Shown here: in pieces, positions 23,755 to 33,000 of the stretch
Layout of the letters: each line of letters starts with the position of its first letter
How positions within the stretch are numbered: the first letter of the stretch is position 1
Notes under the pieces: generated by a model
What the model was told of the DNA's origin: nothing
Database searches by the model: none
Seen by the model: the letters and a program-made list of their open reading frames with translations, nothing else
NCBI GenBank assembly: GCA_032164245.1
Contig: JAVMKO010000003.1
Location: forward strand, 31,805,390-31,869,389
From: Sternotherus odoratus
Lineage: Eukaryota > Chordata > Testudines > Kinosternidae
DNA length: 64,000 bases
Reading direction: 5' to 3'
Position numbers and translations under genes: made by a program

Positions 23755-24037
23755 TAGCCCTGGTCTAGACTGGGGGGGATCGACCTAAGATATGCAACTT
23801 CAGCTACGAGAATTGCATAGCTGAAGTAGACGTATTTAGGTTGACTCACCGTGGCGTCTTCACGGTGCTGAGTCAACTGCTGCCGCTCTCCCGTTGACTC
23901 CGCCTGTGCCTCTTGCAGCTGTGGAGTACTGGAGTGGATGGGAGAGCGCTCGGGGACTGATTTATCACGTCTAGACTAGACGCAATAAATTGACCCTGAT
24001 AGATCGCTGTCTGGTGGGTAGTGTAGACCTGCACTTA
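23755..24037. mobile_element. Hairpin MITE, GGTCTAGACT ends
   Basis: TA-flanked ends AGCCCTGGTCTAGACT and AGTGTAGACCTGCACT are imperfect inverted copies. Near the left end an internal hairpin has stems CTTCAGCTA and TAGCTGAAG. The same hairpin lies at the same place in the copies at 58275 and 58802. No coding capacity; a Tc1/mariner-like origin is a guess from the TA flanks. Confidence 0.6.
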
Positions 24038-24264
24038 GTTAATTAGTTTAGTGTGTCCTTTGTTATGTAAAATGTATGCTATGATTGATTAAATTCTCCT
24101 CATGCAAATTTCAGTTGATTAAAATAAATCTAGAGACAGTTTTTCTGAAAGTTTCACTAAGTTTCATTGGGAAGATGGGGCATCAATCCTTTGTTTGGTG
24201 ACAGATTTTGTTTTTTTTTAAACTCTCACAGTGTTTGCTAGGACTGTGTTAAGTGACTGTAAAG

Positions 24265-24670
24265 CAGGGGTGGCCAGAGCCACATGTATCTCTTCAGAAG
24301 TTGATATGTGGCTCCTTCTATAGGCACCAACTCCAAGGCTGAAGCTATAGGCATCAACTTTCCAGTGTTCCAGGCCTGCTCACTGCTCAACCCCTGGCTC
24401 TGCCACAGGCCCTGCCCCCCTCCACCCTTTCCCGCCCTCTCACCTGAGCCTGCAGTGCCCTCGCTCCTGCCTCCCACAGCCTCCTGCATGCCATGAAACA
24501 GCTGATCCGGAGGTGCAGGGAGGGAGAAGGCAGGGCTGGAGGTGGGTGGGAGGTGCTGGGAACGGGGGTGGGGGGAGTTGATGCAGGGCTGCTGACATCT
24601 TACTGTGGCTCTTTGGCTATGTACATTGGTAAATTCTGCCTCCATCTCAGGCTCAGGTGGACCACCCCTA
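24265..24670 (+). mobile_element. Non-autonomous hAT element (GGGGTGGCC)
   Basis: The ends CAGGGGTGGCC and GGACCACCCCTA are inverted copies with one change at the last base. The octamer CTGTAAAG is repeated exactly on both sides. The C-rich interior gives open frames on both strands that are not genes. The right part (ATGTACATTGGTAAATTCTG) is shared in inverse orientation with the element at 40965. Confidence 0.85.
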
Positions 24671-24678
24671 CTGTAAAG

Positions 24679-25213
24679 TTCTTTTGAAGGAGTCTGTTGT
24701 GATGAATCTGCTAAGGGTCAATCTTTGACTGCTTTTCCATCCTGCTGGGGGCAGATGTAGATCAAGAGGATGGGAAGTTAGGAGGAGTGGATCACAAAGG
24801 CAGGGAGTCTAGGCCCCTAAAGGGATTGTGGTATTGAAGGCAATTAGTAGAGTGTGTCCCAGCAAGGTGTTAAGGCCATTGCATTCTTAGCAACTCATGA
24901 ACCTACAATGCACGCATAAGCCAAGGTGCAGGAGGGCTGGTGTCCCAGAGCCATTCAGGGACCTATAAAGGGGCAGTATTGACAATGCATATCCCGTGCA
25001 AAATGCTCCACTCGTTTATCTAGATTGTTCATTGTACTCCACTGACAGTTACTTTGTTATCTTATAAAAATCTCAAAATCTTACATTCAAGACTATGCTT
25101 TTCAGAGTTTATTTAAAGCATAATTGCTGTATTATCTTTGCCATTTTTGGGGTGTAACGTGATTTAGCATCATGGCTATGTTGGGATGGGTTAGAATGCA
25201 AAACTACCTAGTG
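24679..25213. other. Non-coding stretch, nothing recognised
   Basis: About 530 bp between two hAT elements with no recognisable feature. Confidence 0.5.
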
Positions 25214-25504
25214 AAGGGGTAGGCAACCTTTGGCATGTATGCAAAAGGTGGCACAAGGGCTGATTTTCAGTGGCACTCACACTGCCGGGGTTCTGGCCAC
25301 CGGTCTGGGGAGCTCTGCATTTTAATTTAATTTTAAATGAAGCTTCTTAAACATTTTGAAAACCTTATTTAGTTTAGTTATATATTATAGACTTATAGAA
25401 AGACCTTCTAAAACATTAAAATGTATTACTGGCACGTGAAACCTTAAATTAGAGTGAATAAATGAAAACTCGGCACACCACTTCTGAAAGGTTGCCGATC
25501 CCTG
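25214..25504 (-). mobile_element. Non-autonomous hAT element, second copy
   Basis: An opposite-orientation relative of the element at 9909. The ends AAGGGGTAGGCAACC and GGTTGCCGATCCCTG are inverted copies, and the flanks ACCTAGTG and ACCTACTA agree at the first five positions. It is slightly more decayed than the first copy. Confidence 0.7.
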
Positions 25505-26800
25505 ACCTACTAAATTTAATATTGTGAAGACTGAAGAGTATATAGAAGCATGTTATCAAATGCCCTGCCCACAGCGAATTACAAATGTGTCAACATGTAT
25601 TACATTTATTCACCAACGTCACTTCTCCAGTGTGGAGAAAACTTGAGGAGAAGCAGCAGCAGTCCAGGTCTAGTGGGGTCTGTTGCTGCTCCCCAGATTT
25701 CTCAATGGATGAAGAACATCAAAGCTAATCTGCATTTGCACTCCAGGTTACAAAGATGTGTAATGGATCAGCTGCTGCTTAGGGAAGTGAAGGGGAGCAA
25801 GTTATTGAGCAGAGGGGGAAGAAAGAAAGACTTGCTTCTCTCCAGTGATATAGGGATCAGCAGAAGCAGGCCCTCCGTTTCTCATCTTGTTGCTTAGATG
25901 AACTTCAGAAGCAATAAAGTTCAGTCAACCTGGTTCAACTCTGGACTTTAAAAAATGTGCAAACTATGTTCATAAAATCTATGAGTCTGGCCAATTCAGC
26001 TCCAAACTTCAAAATAGCCACATTAGAAATGCAGAGATTCTGAAATCTGTAAATTCTATCAAAATGTACACATTACATTAAAACCTTGTGGAGTTCTCAC
26101 AGGTTCGAATATTCATAGCAAATAATTCCAATATTAATCTCCCATCCTTCTAAGAAGCTTTCAAAGGCAATACAAATCCTTGGTGAGGACAGAATAAAAT
26201 GAAAACCCACCCCTTCAAGTCCTTATAAACATCATAGTCTTTATTAACACATACCTCATTAAAATAAATGAGACTAGTCATGTAAACAAGGATTATCCAT
26301 GCCAGCATGGGTTTGCCAGCTGCAGCCTCACATTTGGAGTTTGAGGCAAGGCGGTGTTTGAGTTATGACATTTTCAAGAAAAAAAGTCAAAGTAAGTTAG
26401 GCTTGTCTAACATTAAAGTGGTTTTCAAACTCGTGTTTCCAAAATGCCTTGTTTGAGTTACCTCAAATTTTACTAAATCCATAAATAAATAATCCCTACT
26501 GGCAGGAAACCACATGGAACATCCTGGGCAGAAATGAGTGTGTATAAGAACAGTAGAAAGTGGTCAGGTTAAAATGATACTGAATAGTTAGATACAAACT
26601 ATGAAGTCAGTACTGCAGTTCTATATAATATGAAATTAAACACAGACAATTTATTAACAATATGATAATTATCAGTGATTGGAACCTAAACAAAACCTAC
26701 GAAAATCCTTTTTTTAAAAAAGTCTCAGTTAAGCTGTTACTAAAATTCTACATTTATGTAGCAAAGTTTTTTTTTTTTTTTTTTTTTTAAATCTCCTTGG
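25505..26800. other. Non-coding stretch before the DIRS element
   Basis: A 115-codon open frame at 25550-25897 has no recognisable domain and is likely chance. A run of 22 T occupies 26767-26788, just outside the left end of the DIRS element. Confidence 0.5.
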
Positions 26801-26982
26801 TTCTTCTTCGAGTGATTGCTCACATGCATTCCACTATAGGTCAGGCACGCGCTGCGGGCCTGGTTGCCGGGCAGATTTTTCCCCTAGCTGCAGACTGGGC
26901 GAGCAGGGAGCCCCCTGGAGTGGCGCCACTGAGGCACTCTATAAGTAGCCCTGCGACACAGTCTGGCCCCCAGTTCCTTCTT
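26801..26982 (+). repeat. DIRS left inverted terminal repeat
   Basis: It begins TTCTTCTTCGAGTGATTGCT. From 26831 to 26982 it is identical to the reverse complement of 32942-32791. Its outer 30 bases differ from the right repeat, as in DIRS-1, and are complementary to the internal region at 32655-32694. TATAAG at 26940-26945 sits about 215 bp upstream of the gag ATG and could be the core promoter. Confidence 0.9.
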
Positions 26983-27071
26983 CACCGCTCGCGCTGGTAG
27001 TCGGAACAGGAGTACTGCTCTTGAGCGTCCTCCTTATCTCCTAGCTGTTATTCCTACTGTTCTCATTAATC

Positions 27072-27104
27072 GTTGTTAAGTAGTTGTTAAGTAGTTGTTA
27101 AGTA
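27072..27104 (+). repeat. Three 11-bp tandem copies in DIRS leader
   Basis: GTTGTTAAGTA is repeated three times without change in the untranslated leader between the left terminal repeat and gag. Confidence 0.85.
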
Positions 27105-27154
27105 GTTTATAGTGTAAATAGTTAGGTGCAGGGGTTTTCCCTGCCACCGGAGCC

Positions 27155-29671
27155 ATGTCTTCCAAGGCTCCGGGATTCAAGCCATGTGCGGAGTGTGGGA
27201 AGCCCATGCCTGCGGGGGACCCACACTCCAAGTGCCTTAAGTGCCTCGGGGAAGCGCACTTGGCAGACTCCTGCAAAATCTGCAGGGCATTCAAACCCAG
27301 GACCCGCAAGGACAGAGAATCCCGCCTGCGGCAGATCCTGTTAGAGGCGGCCCTCACTCCGGACTCGAGTGCGGCACCGGGCCCCGCACCCAAGCCGGCC
27401 AAAGCGAAGCCTCGGCACCGGTCGCGCTCCCCCAGCGCTAAGCGCAGAAAGGACTCGGAACCGCGCCCAGCATCGGCACCGGACCGCGTGCAGCCTCCGG
27501 CACCGCTCACGCGCCCACGGTCGCCGCCGGGGAGCCGACCAGAGGCACAGCCGCCTGCACCCGCACCGACGACTCCGGCGCCGCAGGAGGCCCCGTCGAG
27601 TCCGGTGCCAGTGGTCTCGCCACTTAGGGTGCCGATTCCGCAGCAGCTTCCCTCCACGCCGGAGGCGTTCGCTGCTGCGAGGAGGTTGCTTACCGAGGAT
27701 ACCCCTCAGCAACCTGTCCGGTCTAGGGGCAAGCCGCCCATGACCGTGACGGAGATCGCGGCTCGAAGCCCGGCTGGGCACGGACGCCGATCGATCTCGC
27801 GGCGCCGATCTAACTCCCGGTACCGGTCAGCTTCCCGGCACCGGTCGCAGTCTCGGCGCCGCAATGAGTTGAGACCATGCTCCGGGTCTCCTCATGGCCG
27901 ATCGCGCAGATCGCGCTCCGGCCGCCGGTCTGAGTCCTGGCGCCGGTCGGAGTCCCGGCACTCCCGCACGGACAGACGCCGGTCGTACTCCCGGCACCGG
28001 TCGCACTCCCGGCACCGGTCCGTCAGCTGCCACAGGGGCCGCTCTGGACGCCGTTCGCCGAGCCGCTCATCTTCCCGGCACCGCTCGTCGTCGCGGCACC
28101 GGTCACGGTCGACACGGCACCGATCTCCTCGGCACCGTTCGTCGTCGCGGCACCGCAGACATCGGCGCTCCACATCTCGGCGGCACCGCCGCTCGCCCCG
28201 GCACCGGACCTCATCGCGGCACCGGCGATCAGCCCGGCACCGGTCGTCATCGCGGCACCGTGGATCACGCAGAAGCGGATCCAGCAGTAGCCGATCATCA
28301 GGGGGCAGTCACTTCTCCCGGCACCGGTCGAGAAGCCCTCGGCGCCGGAGGCGTAGAGAGTCGGCTGGCACACAAACCCAGCACGACTCTCCGCCCAAGG
28401 CCCTCCAGTCGGCCACCACAGCGGCTCCATGGCACTCCTCTGCCTCGGCGTCCCCTCCAATAATGGGACCAGCCCCAGCCACCCTAAACCCGGCCTGGCC
28501 AGAATGGGTGCCATGGGAGCATGAGCAACCGGGGGAAACCCAGTCCGAGCCTGGGTTCCCAGTATGTGCCAGGGCTGCTCGGCAGGACCTACCAGGGCCA
28601 TCCTTGGCCAGCCAGCCTTCGGCAATACATAGCCCCCGAGAGCCAGGGCCTTACGCCTCCCCAGTGGGGGTAGAGGCGGTGGCGGGCACCTCTTCCAACA
28701 GCCCGCCCGCCCTGGAACTCTCTAATTACCAGCACCTCCTCCAGGCAGTTGCGAAAAATATGAACCTGCCCCTTGAGGAGATCCAGATGGTGGATGACCC
28801 GGTCACCACCATGCTGACAAAGGGCACCCCGGCACGTGTGGCTGTGCCATTCATTAATACAATTAAAGCGCACACCACGTCGGTCTGGAAGACCCCCGCC
28901 TCCATCCCCCCCACCGCCCGGGGGGTAGAGAAGCGCTACTTTGTCCCGGCCACGGGCTATGAGTACTTGTATGTTCACCCTACGCCCTCCTCCCTGGTGG
29001 TGGAGTCGGTGAATAATAAAGAGCGCAATGGACAGGAGGCCCAGGTACCTAAGGCTAAAGAAGCCAAGAGGCTGGACCATTTTGGCAGGAAGGTCTACTC
29101 CTCCGGGGGCCTCCAACTTCGGGTGGCTAATCATCAAGCCCTAATGAGTAGGCACCACTTCGATACAGTGGAGGCCCTCAACAAATTCGAGACCGCTCTC
29201 CCCCAGGAGAGCAGACAGGAGTTTAGGGCCCTTCTGACTCAGAGCAGGGATATCTCGAGACACACCCTGCAAGCGGCCCTGGACTCAGCGGACTCGGCGG
29301 CCAGGACTATGGCCTCGGGCATAGCCCTTCGCCGGGCAGCATGGCTCTCCTCATCCAGCCTTGCCCCGGCGATGCAGTACAAAATCCAGGACCTCCCGTT
29401 TGAGGGACAGGCCCTCTTTTCGGAGGGCACAGATGCGCGGCTCCAGGCCCTCAATGACAGAGGGGTGACCCTCAAGGGCCTCGGCATGCACGCCCCGGGG
29501 CCGCAAAGGCGCCCCTTCGTCCCTCCGCGCCGGAAGTTCTTCCCTCCCGCCCGCCAGCCACAGGACTCCTCCGGCAGGAGAAACCGCCCCTTCCGCAAGC
29601 GTCAGGGGCCTAGGCAGGGCGGGAAACAGCGGGGACCTAAGCCTCCCCAGGGGCCTAGGTCCAACTTTTGA
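27155..29671 (+). CDS. gag: DIRS gag-like protein, 838 residues
   Basis: This is the nucleocapsid-like protein of the DIRS element, expected to bind the element RNA. The start ATG has a good context (GCC before it) and is followed by a metal-binding-like cluster: Cys11, Cys14, Cys27, Cys30, His35, Cys40, Cys43. Residues about 200-395 are a long Arg/Ser/His repeat (SRHRS-type), resembling RS domains. The part after about residue 530 is more globular and contains the DIRS-typical stretch around QYKIQDLPFEGQALF. The C-terminus is rich in Pro, Arg and Lys. The frame ends at TTT-TGA (29666-29671), and the RT frame is already open in the +1 register there. Long antisense frames over the RS region are composition artefacts. 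Confidence 0.88.
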   Translation: MSSKAPGFKPCAECGKPMPAGDPHSKCLKCLGEAHLADSCKICRAFKPRTRKDRESRLRQILLEAALTPDSSAAPGPAPKPAKAKPRHRSRSPSAKRRKDSEPRPASAPDRVQPPAPLTRPRSPPGSRPEAQPPAPAPTTPAPQEAPSSPVPVVSPLRVPIPQQLPSTPEAFAAARRLLTEDTPQQPVRSRGKPPMTVTEIAARSPAGHGRRSISRRRSNSRYRSASRHRSQSRRRNELRPCSGSPHGRSRRSRSGRRSESWRRSESRHSRTDRRRSYSRHRSHSRHRSVSCHRGRSGRRSPSRSSSRHRSSSRHRSRSTRHRSPRHRSSSRHRRHRRSTSRRHRRSPRHRTSSRHRRSARHRSSSRHRGSRRSGSSSSRSSGGSHFSRHRSRSPRRRRRRESAGTQTQHDSPPKALQSATTAAPWHSSASASPPIMGPAPATLNPAWPEWVPWEHEQPGETQSEPGFPVCARAARQDLPGPSLASQPSAIHSPREPGPYASPVGVEAVAGTSSNSPPALELSNYQHLLQAVAKNMNLPLEEIQMVDDPVTTMLTKGTPARVAVPFINTIKAHTTSVWKTPASIPPTARGVEKRYFVPATGYEYLYVHPTPSSLVVESVNNKERNGQEAQVPKAKEAKRLDHFGRKVYSSGGLQLRVANHQALMSRHHFDTVEALNKFETALPQESRQEFRALLTQSRDISRHTLQAALDSADSAARTMASGIALRRAAWLSSSSLAPAMQYKIQDLPFEGQALFSEGTDARLQALNDRGVTLKGLGMHAPGPQRRPFVPPRRKFFPPARQPQDSSGRRNRPFRKRQGPRQGGKQRGPKPPQGPRSNF

Positions 29672-31589
29672 TGGTGCGCCCGGGGGCAGCTTAATAACTA
29701 CAGTCCTGGATCCTCCCTTCGGAGACCGTTTGTCTCACTTCCACCGTGCATGGTCAGACATCACATCGGACCAGTGGGTCCTCCGCACGGTGGAGGTGGG
29801 ATACTCCCTCCAACTCTCCTCCGCTCCTCCAACCCACCCACCTCCCTCGTCCCTCTTCAGGGACCCATCTCACGAGCAACTGCTTGTACAGGAGGTCAGG
29901 TCGCTCCTCGCACTGGGAGCCATCGAACCTGTACCACAGGAGTTCAGGGGAAAGGGGTTCTACTCCCGCTACTTCCTAATCCCCAAGGCGAAAGGGGGCC
30001 TCCGGCCCATCCTGGACCTGCGCGAACTCAACACCTACATGATCAAGTTCAAGTTCCGCATGGTCACCTTGGGCACTATTATTCCCTCTCTGGATCCGGG
30101 AGACTGGTTCGCTGCCCTCGACATGAAGGATGCCTACTTCCACGTGAGCATCAAACCCTCTCACAGGCGCTACCTCCGCTTCCTAATAGCGGAAGAACAT
30201 TATCAATTCGCAGTCCTGCCCTTCGGCCTGTCCACCGCGCCCAGGGTATTCACGAAGTGCATGGCAGTAGTGGCGGCGTTCCTGCGGCGCCGCGGGGTAC
30301 AGGTATATCCGTACCTAGACGACTGGCTGATCCGGGGCACCTCCAGGGTCCAAGTGTCGGACCACGTGCGTCTGGTCATCAACACCTTCGACCGCTTGGG
30401 AATCCTCCTCAACGAGGTAAAGTCCACCCTGGAGCCCACCCAGAGCATAGAGTTCATTGGGGCCCTACTAGACTCCAGGGTGGCAAGGGCATCTTTGCCC
30501 CAGCCCCGGTTTCTCGCCATCCAGTCGGCTATCAGACAGCTCCGCAGCTGTCCAATGACCACGGCCAGAGTCTTCCTCAGCCTGTTAGGTCACATGGCGT
30601 CGTGCACCCACGTGTTACAGCACGCCAGACTGCGACTACGCCCACTGCAATCGTGGCTCGCAGTGGCCTACCGGCCAAGACGGGACAGTTTGGACACCCT
30701 CCTGTCTATTCCCAACGCCACCTTATCCGCTCTGACCTGGTGGGAAGACCAGAGCAATGCGTGCCGAGGGGTCCCCTTCCTCCCCCCCAGCCCGACCATG
30801 TCCCTAGTGACGGACGCCTCGTCGATGGGTTGGGGAGCTCACCTAGGGGATCTCAGGACACAAGGCCGCTGGTCGGAGTCAGACCTCTGCCTCCATATCA
30901 ACGTCCGGGAGCTGAGGGCAGTCCGACTTGCGTGCCAAGCGTTCCGGGACACGCTACAGGGTCACTGTGTGGCGGTGCTGACGGACAACACCACAGCCCA
31001 ATACTACATAAACAAGCAGGGCGGGGCCCGATCCAGTCCCCTGTGTCAAGAGGCGATTCTCCTATGGGAGTTTTGTATAGCCCACGACATTCACCCGGTG
31101 GCCTCTTTCCTCCCCGGGATTCAGAACACACTGGCGGACCACCTCAGCAGGTCATTCATGTCCCACGAGTGGTCCCTTCGGCCGGATGTCATCCGACCGA
31201 TCTTCCTGAGGTGGGGATTTCCCCACATCGATCTCTTCGCCTCCAGGCAGAACAGGAAGTGCCTCCAGTTTTGCTCCTTTCGAGGCAGCTCCCGGGGATC
31301 CCTGACAGATGCCTTCCTCCTACCCTGGACGGGGCACCTGTTCTACGCGTTCCCTCCGATCCCGCTTCTCCACAAGGTGATCCTGAAGATCAGACGGGAC
31401 AGGGCACACGTCATCCTCATAGCCCCGGCCTGGCCCAGGCAATGCTGGTATGCGTCCCTCCTACGGCTGTCCAGGGCCCCTCCCATCAGCCTCCCGCTGT
31501 GGCCCGACCTGATCTCGCAGGATCACGGTCGCCTCCTGCATCCAGACTTGCAGTCCCTCCACCTCACAGCTTGGCTGCTCCATGGCTGA
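29672..31589 (+). CDS. pol: DIRS reverse transcriptase, RNase H, MT-like
   Basis: This frame makes the copying enzyme of the element. Counting from a TTG at 29730, the RT region spans residues about 60-260, with LDMKDAYFHV (catalytic Asp131) and the YLDD box (195-198). RNase H follows with Asp362 (TDASSMGWG), Glu394, Asp419 (LTDN) and Asp470 (TLAD). Residues 485-600 resemble the methyltransferase-like domain of DIRS elements (IDLFASRQNRK, AFPPIPLL, LIAPAWP). There is no ATG before residue 104, which is already inside the RT fold, and the frame stays open upstream into the end of gag in the +1 register, to at least 29529. I therefore infer translation by recoding from gag; the start given is the first base after the gag stop. 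No disabling change is seen. Confidence 0.88.
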
Positions 31590-32638
31590 GAGGTCCTGAG
31601 CTCCTATGCTCGACTGAGGTACAGACGGTCCTTCTGGGAAGTAGAAAACCATCCACCAGAAGTACCTATACAGCCAAGTGGACCCGCTTTTCTGCATGGT
31701 GCAGACAACAGGATATAGTCCCAAGTGAGGCGGCTATCCCGCGCATACTGGACTACCTCTTAGGCCTTAGAAACCAGGGCCTTTCTACTTCTACCATACG
31801 CGTCCACCTCGCTGCCATATCGGCTTTTCATCCGGGCCAGGAGAACCACTCAGTCTTTTCAGATCCTGTGGTATACCGTTTCCTCAGGGGCCTGGATAAA
31901 CTGTACCCGAACGTCAAGTGTCCCGTTCCACCCTGGGACCTCAACCTGGTGCTCTCACGCCTTATGATGCCCCCGTTCGAGCCCCTCGCCACGTGTTCCT
32001 TACTCCACCTTTCCTGGAAGGTGGCATTCCTAGTAGCTATCACCTCGGCTCGCAGAGTGTCAGAGATCCGTGCACTGACCTCCGAGCCGCCCTACACTAT
32101 TTTCCACAATGACAAGGTGCAGCTACGTCCCCACCCGGCCTTCCTGCCTAAGGTGGTTTCTCCCTTCCATGTGAATCAAGACATTTGTCTCCCAGTCTTT
32201 TATCCTAGACCACATACCTCTGGAAGGGAACAACAATTACACACGTTGGACGTTAGGAGGGCTCTTGCTTTTTATTTAGACAGAACAAAGCAATTCAGGA
32301 AATCAACGCAACTTTTCGTAGCAATTGCGGAAAGAATGAAGGGCCAGCCAATCTCCGCCCAAAGGCTCTCCTCCTGGATCACCTCGTGCATTCACACCTG
32401 TTATGAACTCGCGGGCAAGCCGCTTGAGAGAGTAACAGCACATTCCACGAGAGCGCAGGCGTCCTCTGCGGCCTTCCGGGAAGGAGTCCCTATCACGGAC
32501 ATTTGCAGGGCAGCTACCTGGTCCTCCGTCCACACCTTCGCCGCCCACTACGCCATAGTCCAGCAAACCAGGGACGATGCGGCGTTTGGGTCAGCGGTCT
32601 TACGAGCAGCAATGGGTCCACCCGACCCCACCTCCTAG
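31590..32638 (+). CDS. DIRS tyrosine recombinase domain
   Basis: This enzyme would integrate the circular DNA copy. The frame is open from an ATG at 29750, but upstream of about 31590 it is the proline-rich shadow of the RT frame; the real domain is the last 350 codons. An N-terminal SAM-like core-binding part (STRSTYTAKWTRFSAWC) is followed by the catalytic domain with Arg in SARRVSEIRAL (codon near 32054), His and Arg in HSTRAQ (32441-32452), Trp in AATWSS and the nucleophilic Tyr in AAHYAI (32549-32551). The set appears complete. The frame is the same as gag and -1 relative to RT, so expression may need readthrough, a frameshift or its own start. The stop at 32636-32638 lies 17 bp before the internal complementary region. 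Confidence 0.88.
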
Positions 32639-32654
32639 GTATTGCTTGTAGTCA

Positions 32655-32753
32655 CCTATAGTGGAATGCATGTGAGCAATCACTCGAAGAAGAAAACAGG
32701 GTTACTTACCTGTAACTGTTGTTCTTCGAGATGTGTTGCTCACATCCATTCCA
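32655..32753 (+). repeat. DIRS internal complementary region
   Basis: Bases 32655-32694 are the exact reverse complement of the left end of the element (26801-26840), and 32693-32753 are the exact reverse complement of the right end (32940-33000). The two halves overlap by two bases at the TT shared by both ends. This is the template arrangement proposed for DIRS elements, in which the internal region guides joining of the two ends into a circle. Confidence 0.88.
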
Positions 32754-32790
32754 GACCCGCCCTCCTTCCCCACTGTCGGGTTAGCCGGCA

Positions 32791-33000
32791 AAGAAGGAAC
32801 TGGGGGCCAGACTGTGTCGCAGGGCTACTTATAGAGTGCCTCAGTGGCGCCACTCCAGGGGGCTCCCTGCTCGCCCAGTCTGCAGCTAGGGGAAAAATCT
32901 GCCCGGCAACCAGGCCCGCAGCGCGTGCCTGACCTATAGTGGAATGGATGTGAGCAACACATCTCGAAGAACAACAGTTACAGGTAAGTAACCCTGTTTT
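32791..33000 (-). repeat. DIRS right inverted terminal repeat
   Basis: The inner 152 bp are identical in inverse to the left repeat. The outer part is longer by about 28 bp, ending GTAAGTAACCCTGTTTT, and its first 30 bases differ from the left end (ATGTGTTGCTCACATCC against GTGATTGCTCACATGC when read inward). This asymmetry is typical of DIRS-1-like elements. Confidence 0.88.

Larger units (their letters stand above)
26801..33000 (+). mobile_element. Full-length DIRS-type retrotransposon
   Basis: This 6.2-kb element has the complete DIRS plan: left inverted repeat, gag, RT/RNase H/methyltransferase-like frame, tyrosine recombinase frame, internal complementary region, right inverted repeat. 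DIRS elements copy RNA into circular DNA and integrate with a tyrosine recombinase, so they leave no target duplication, and none is seen here: the ends share only TT at the join. The cores of the two inverted repeats (26831-26982 and 32791-32942) are identical, all frames are open, and the recognisable catalytic residues are present, so the copy looks recent. It lies upstream of and in the same orientation as KBTBD11, probably in its intron. Confidence 0.92.

Noticed and set aside
26767..26788. Run of 22 T as a LINE or SINE tail next to the DIRS element
   Set aside because: No retroelement body could be recognised next to it in either orientation, so it is left as a simple run.
27341..28625. 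Several 120-200 codon antisense frames over gag
   Set aside because: They mirror the Arg/Ser codon repeats of the DIRS gag and have no independent support.
29750..31589. N-terminal 610 codons of the recombinase frame as a protein domain
   Set aside because: They are the alternative register of the RT/RNase H frame and are proline-rich without a recognisable fold; kept only as a finding about frame openness.
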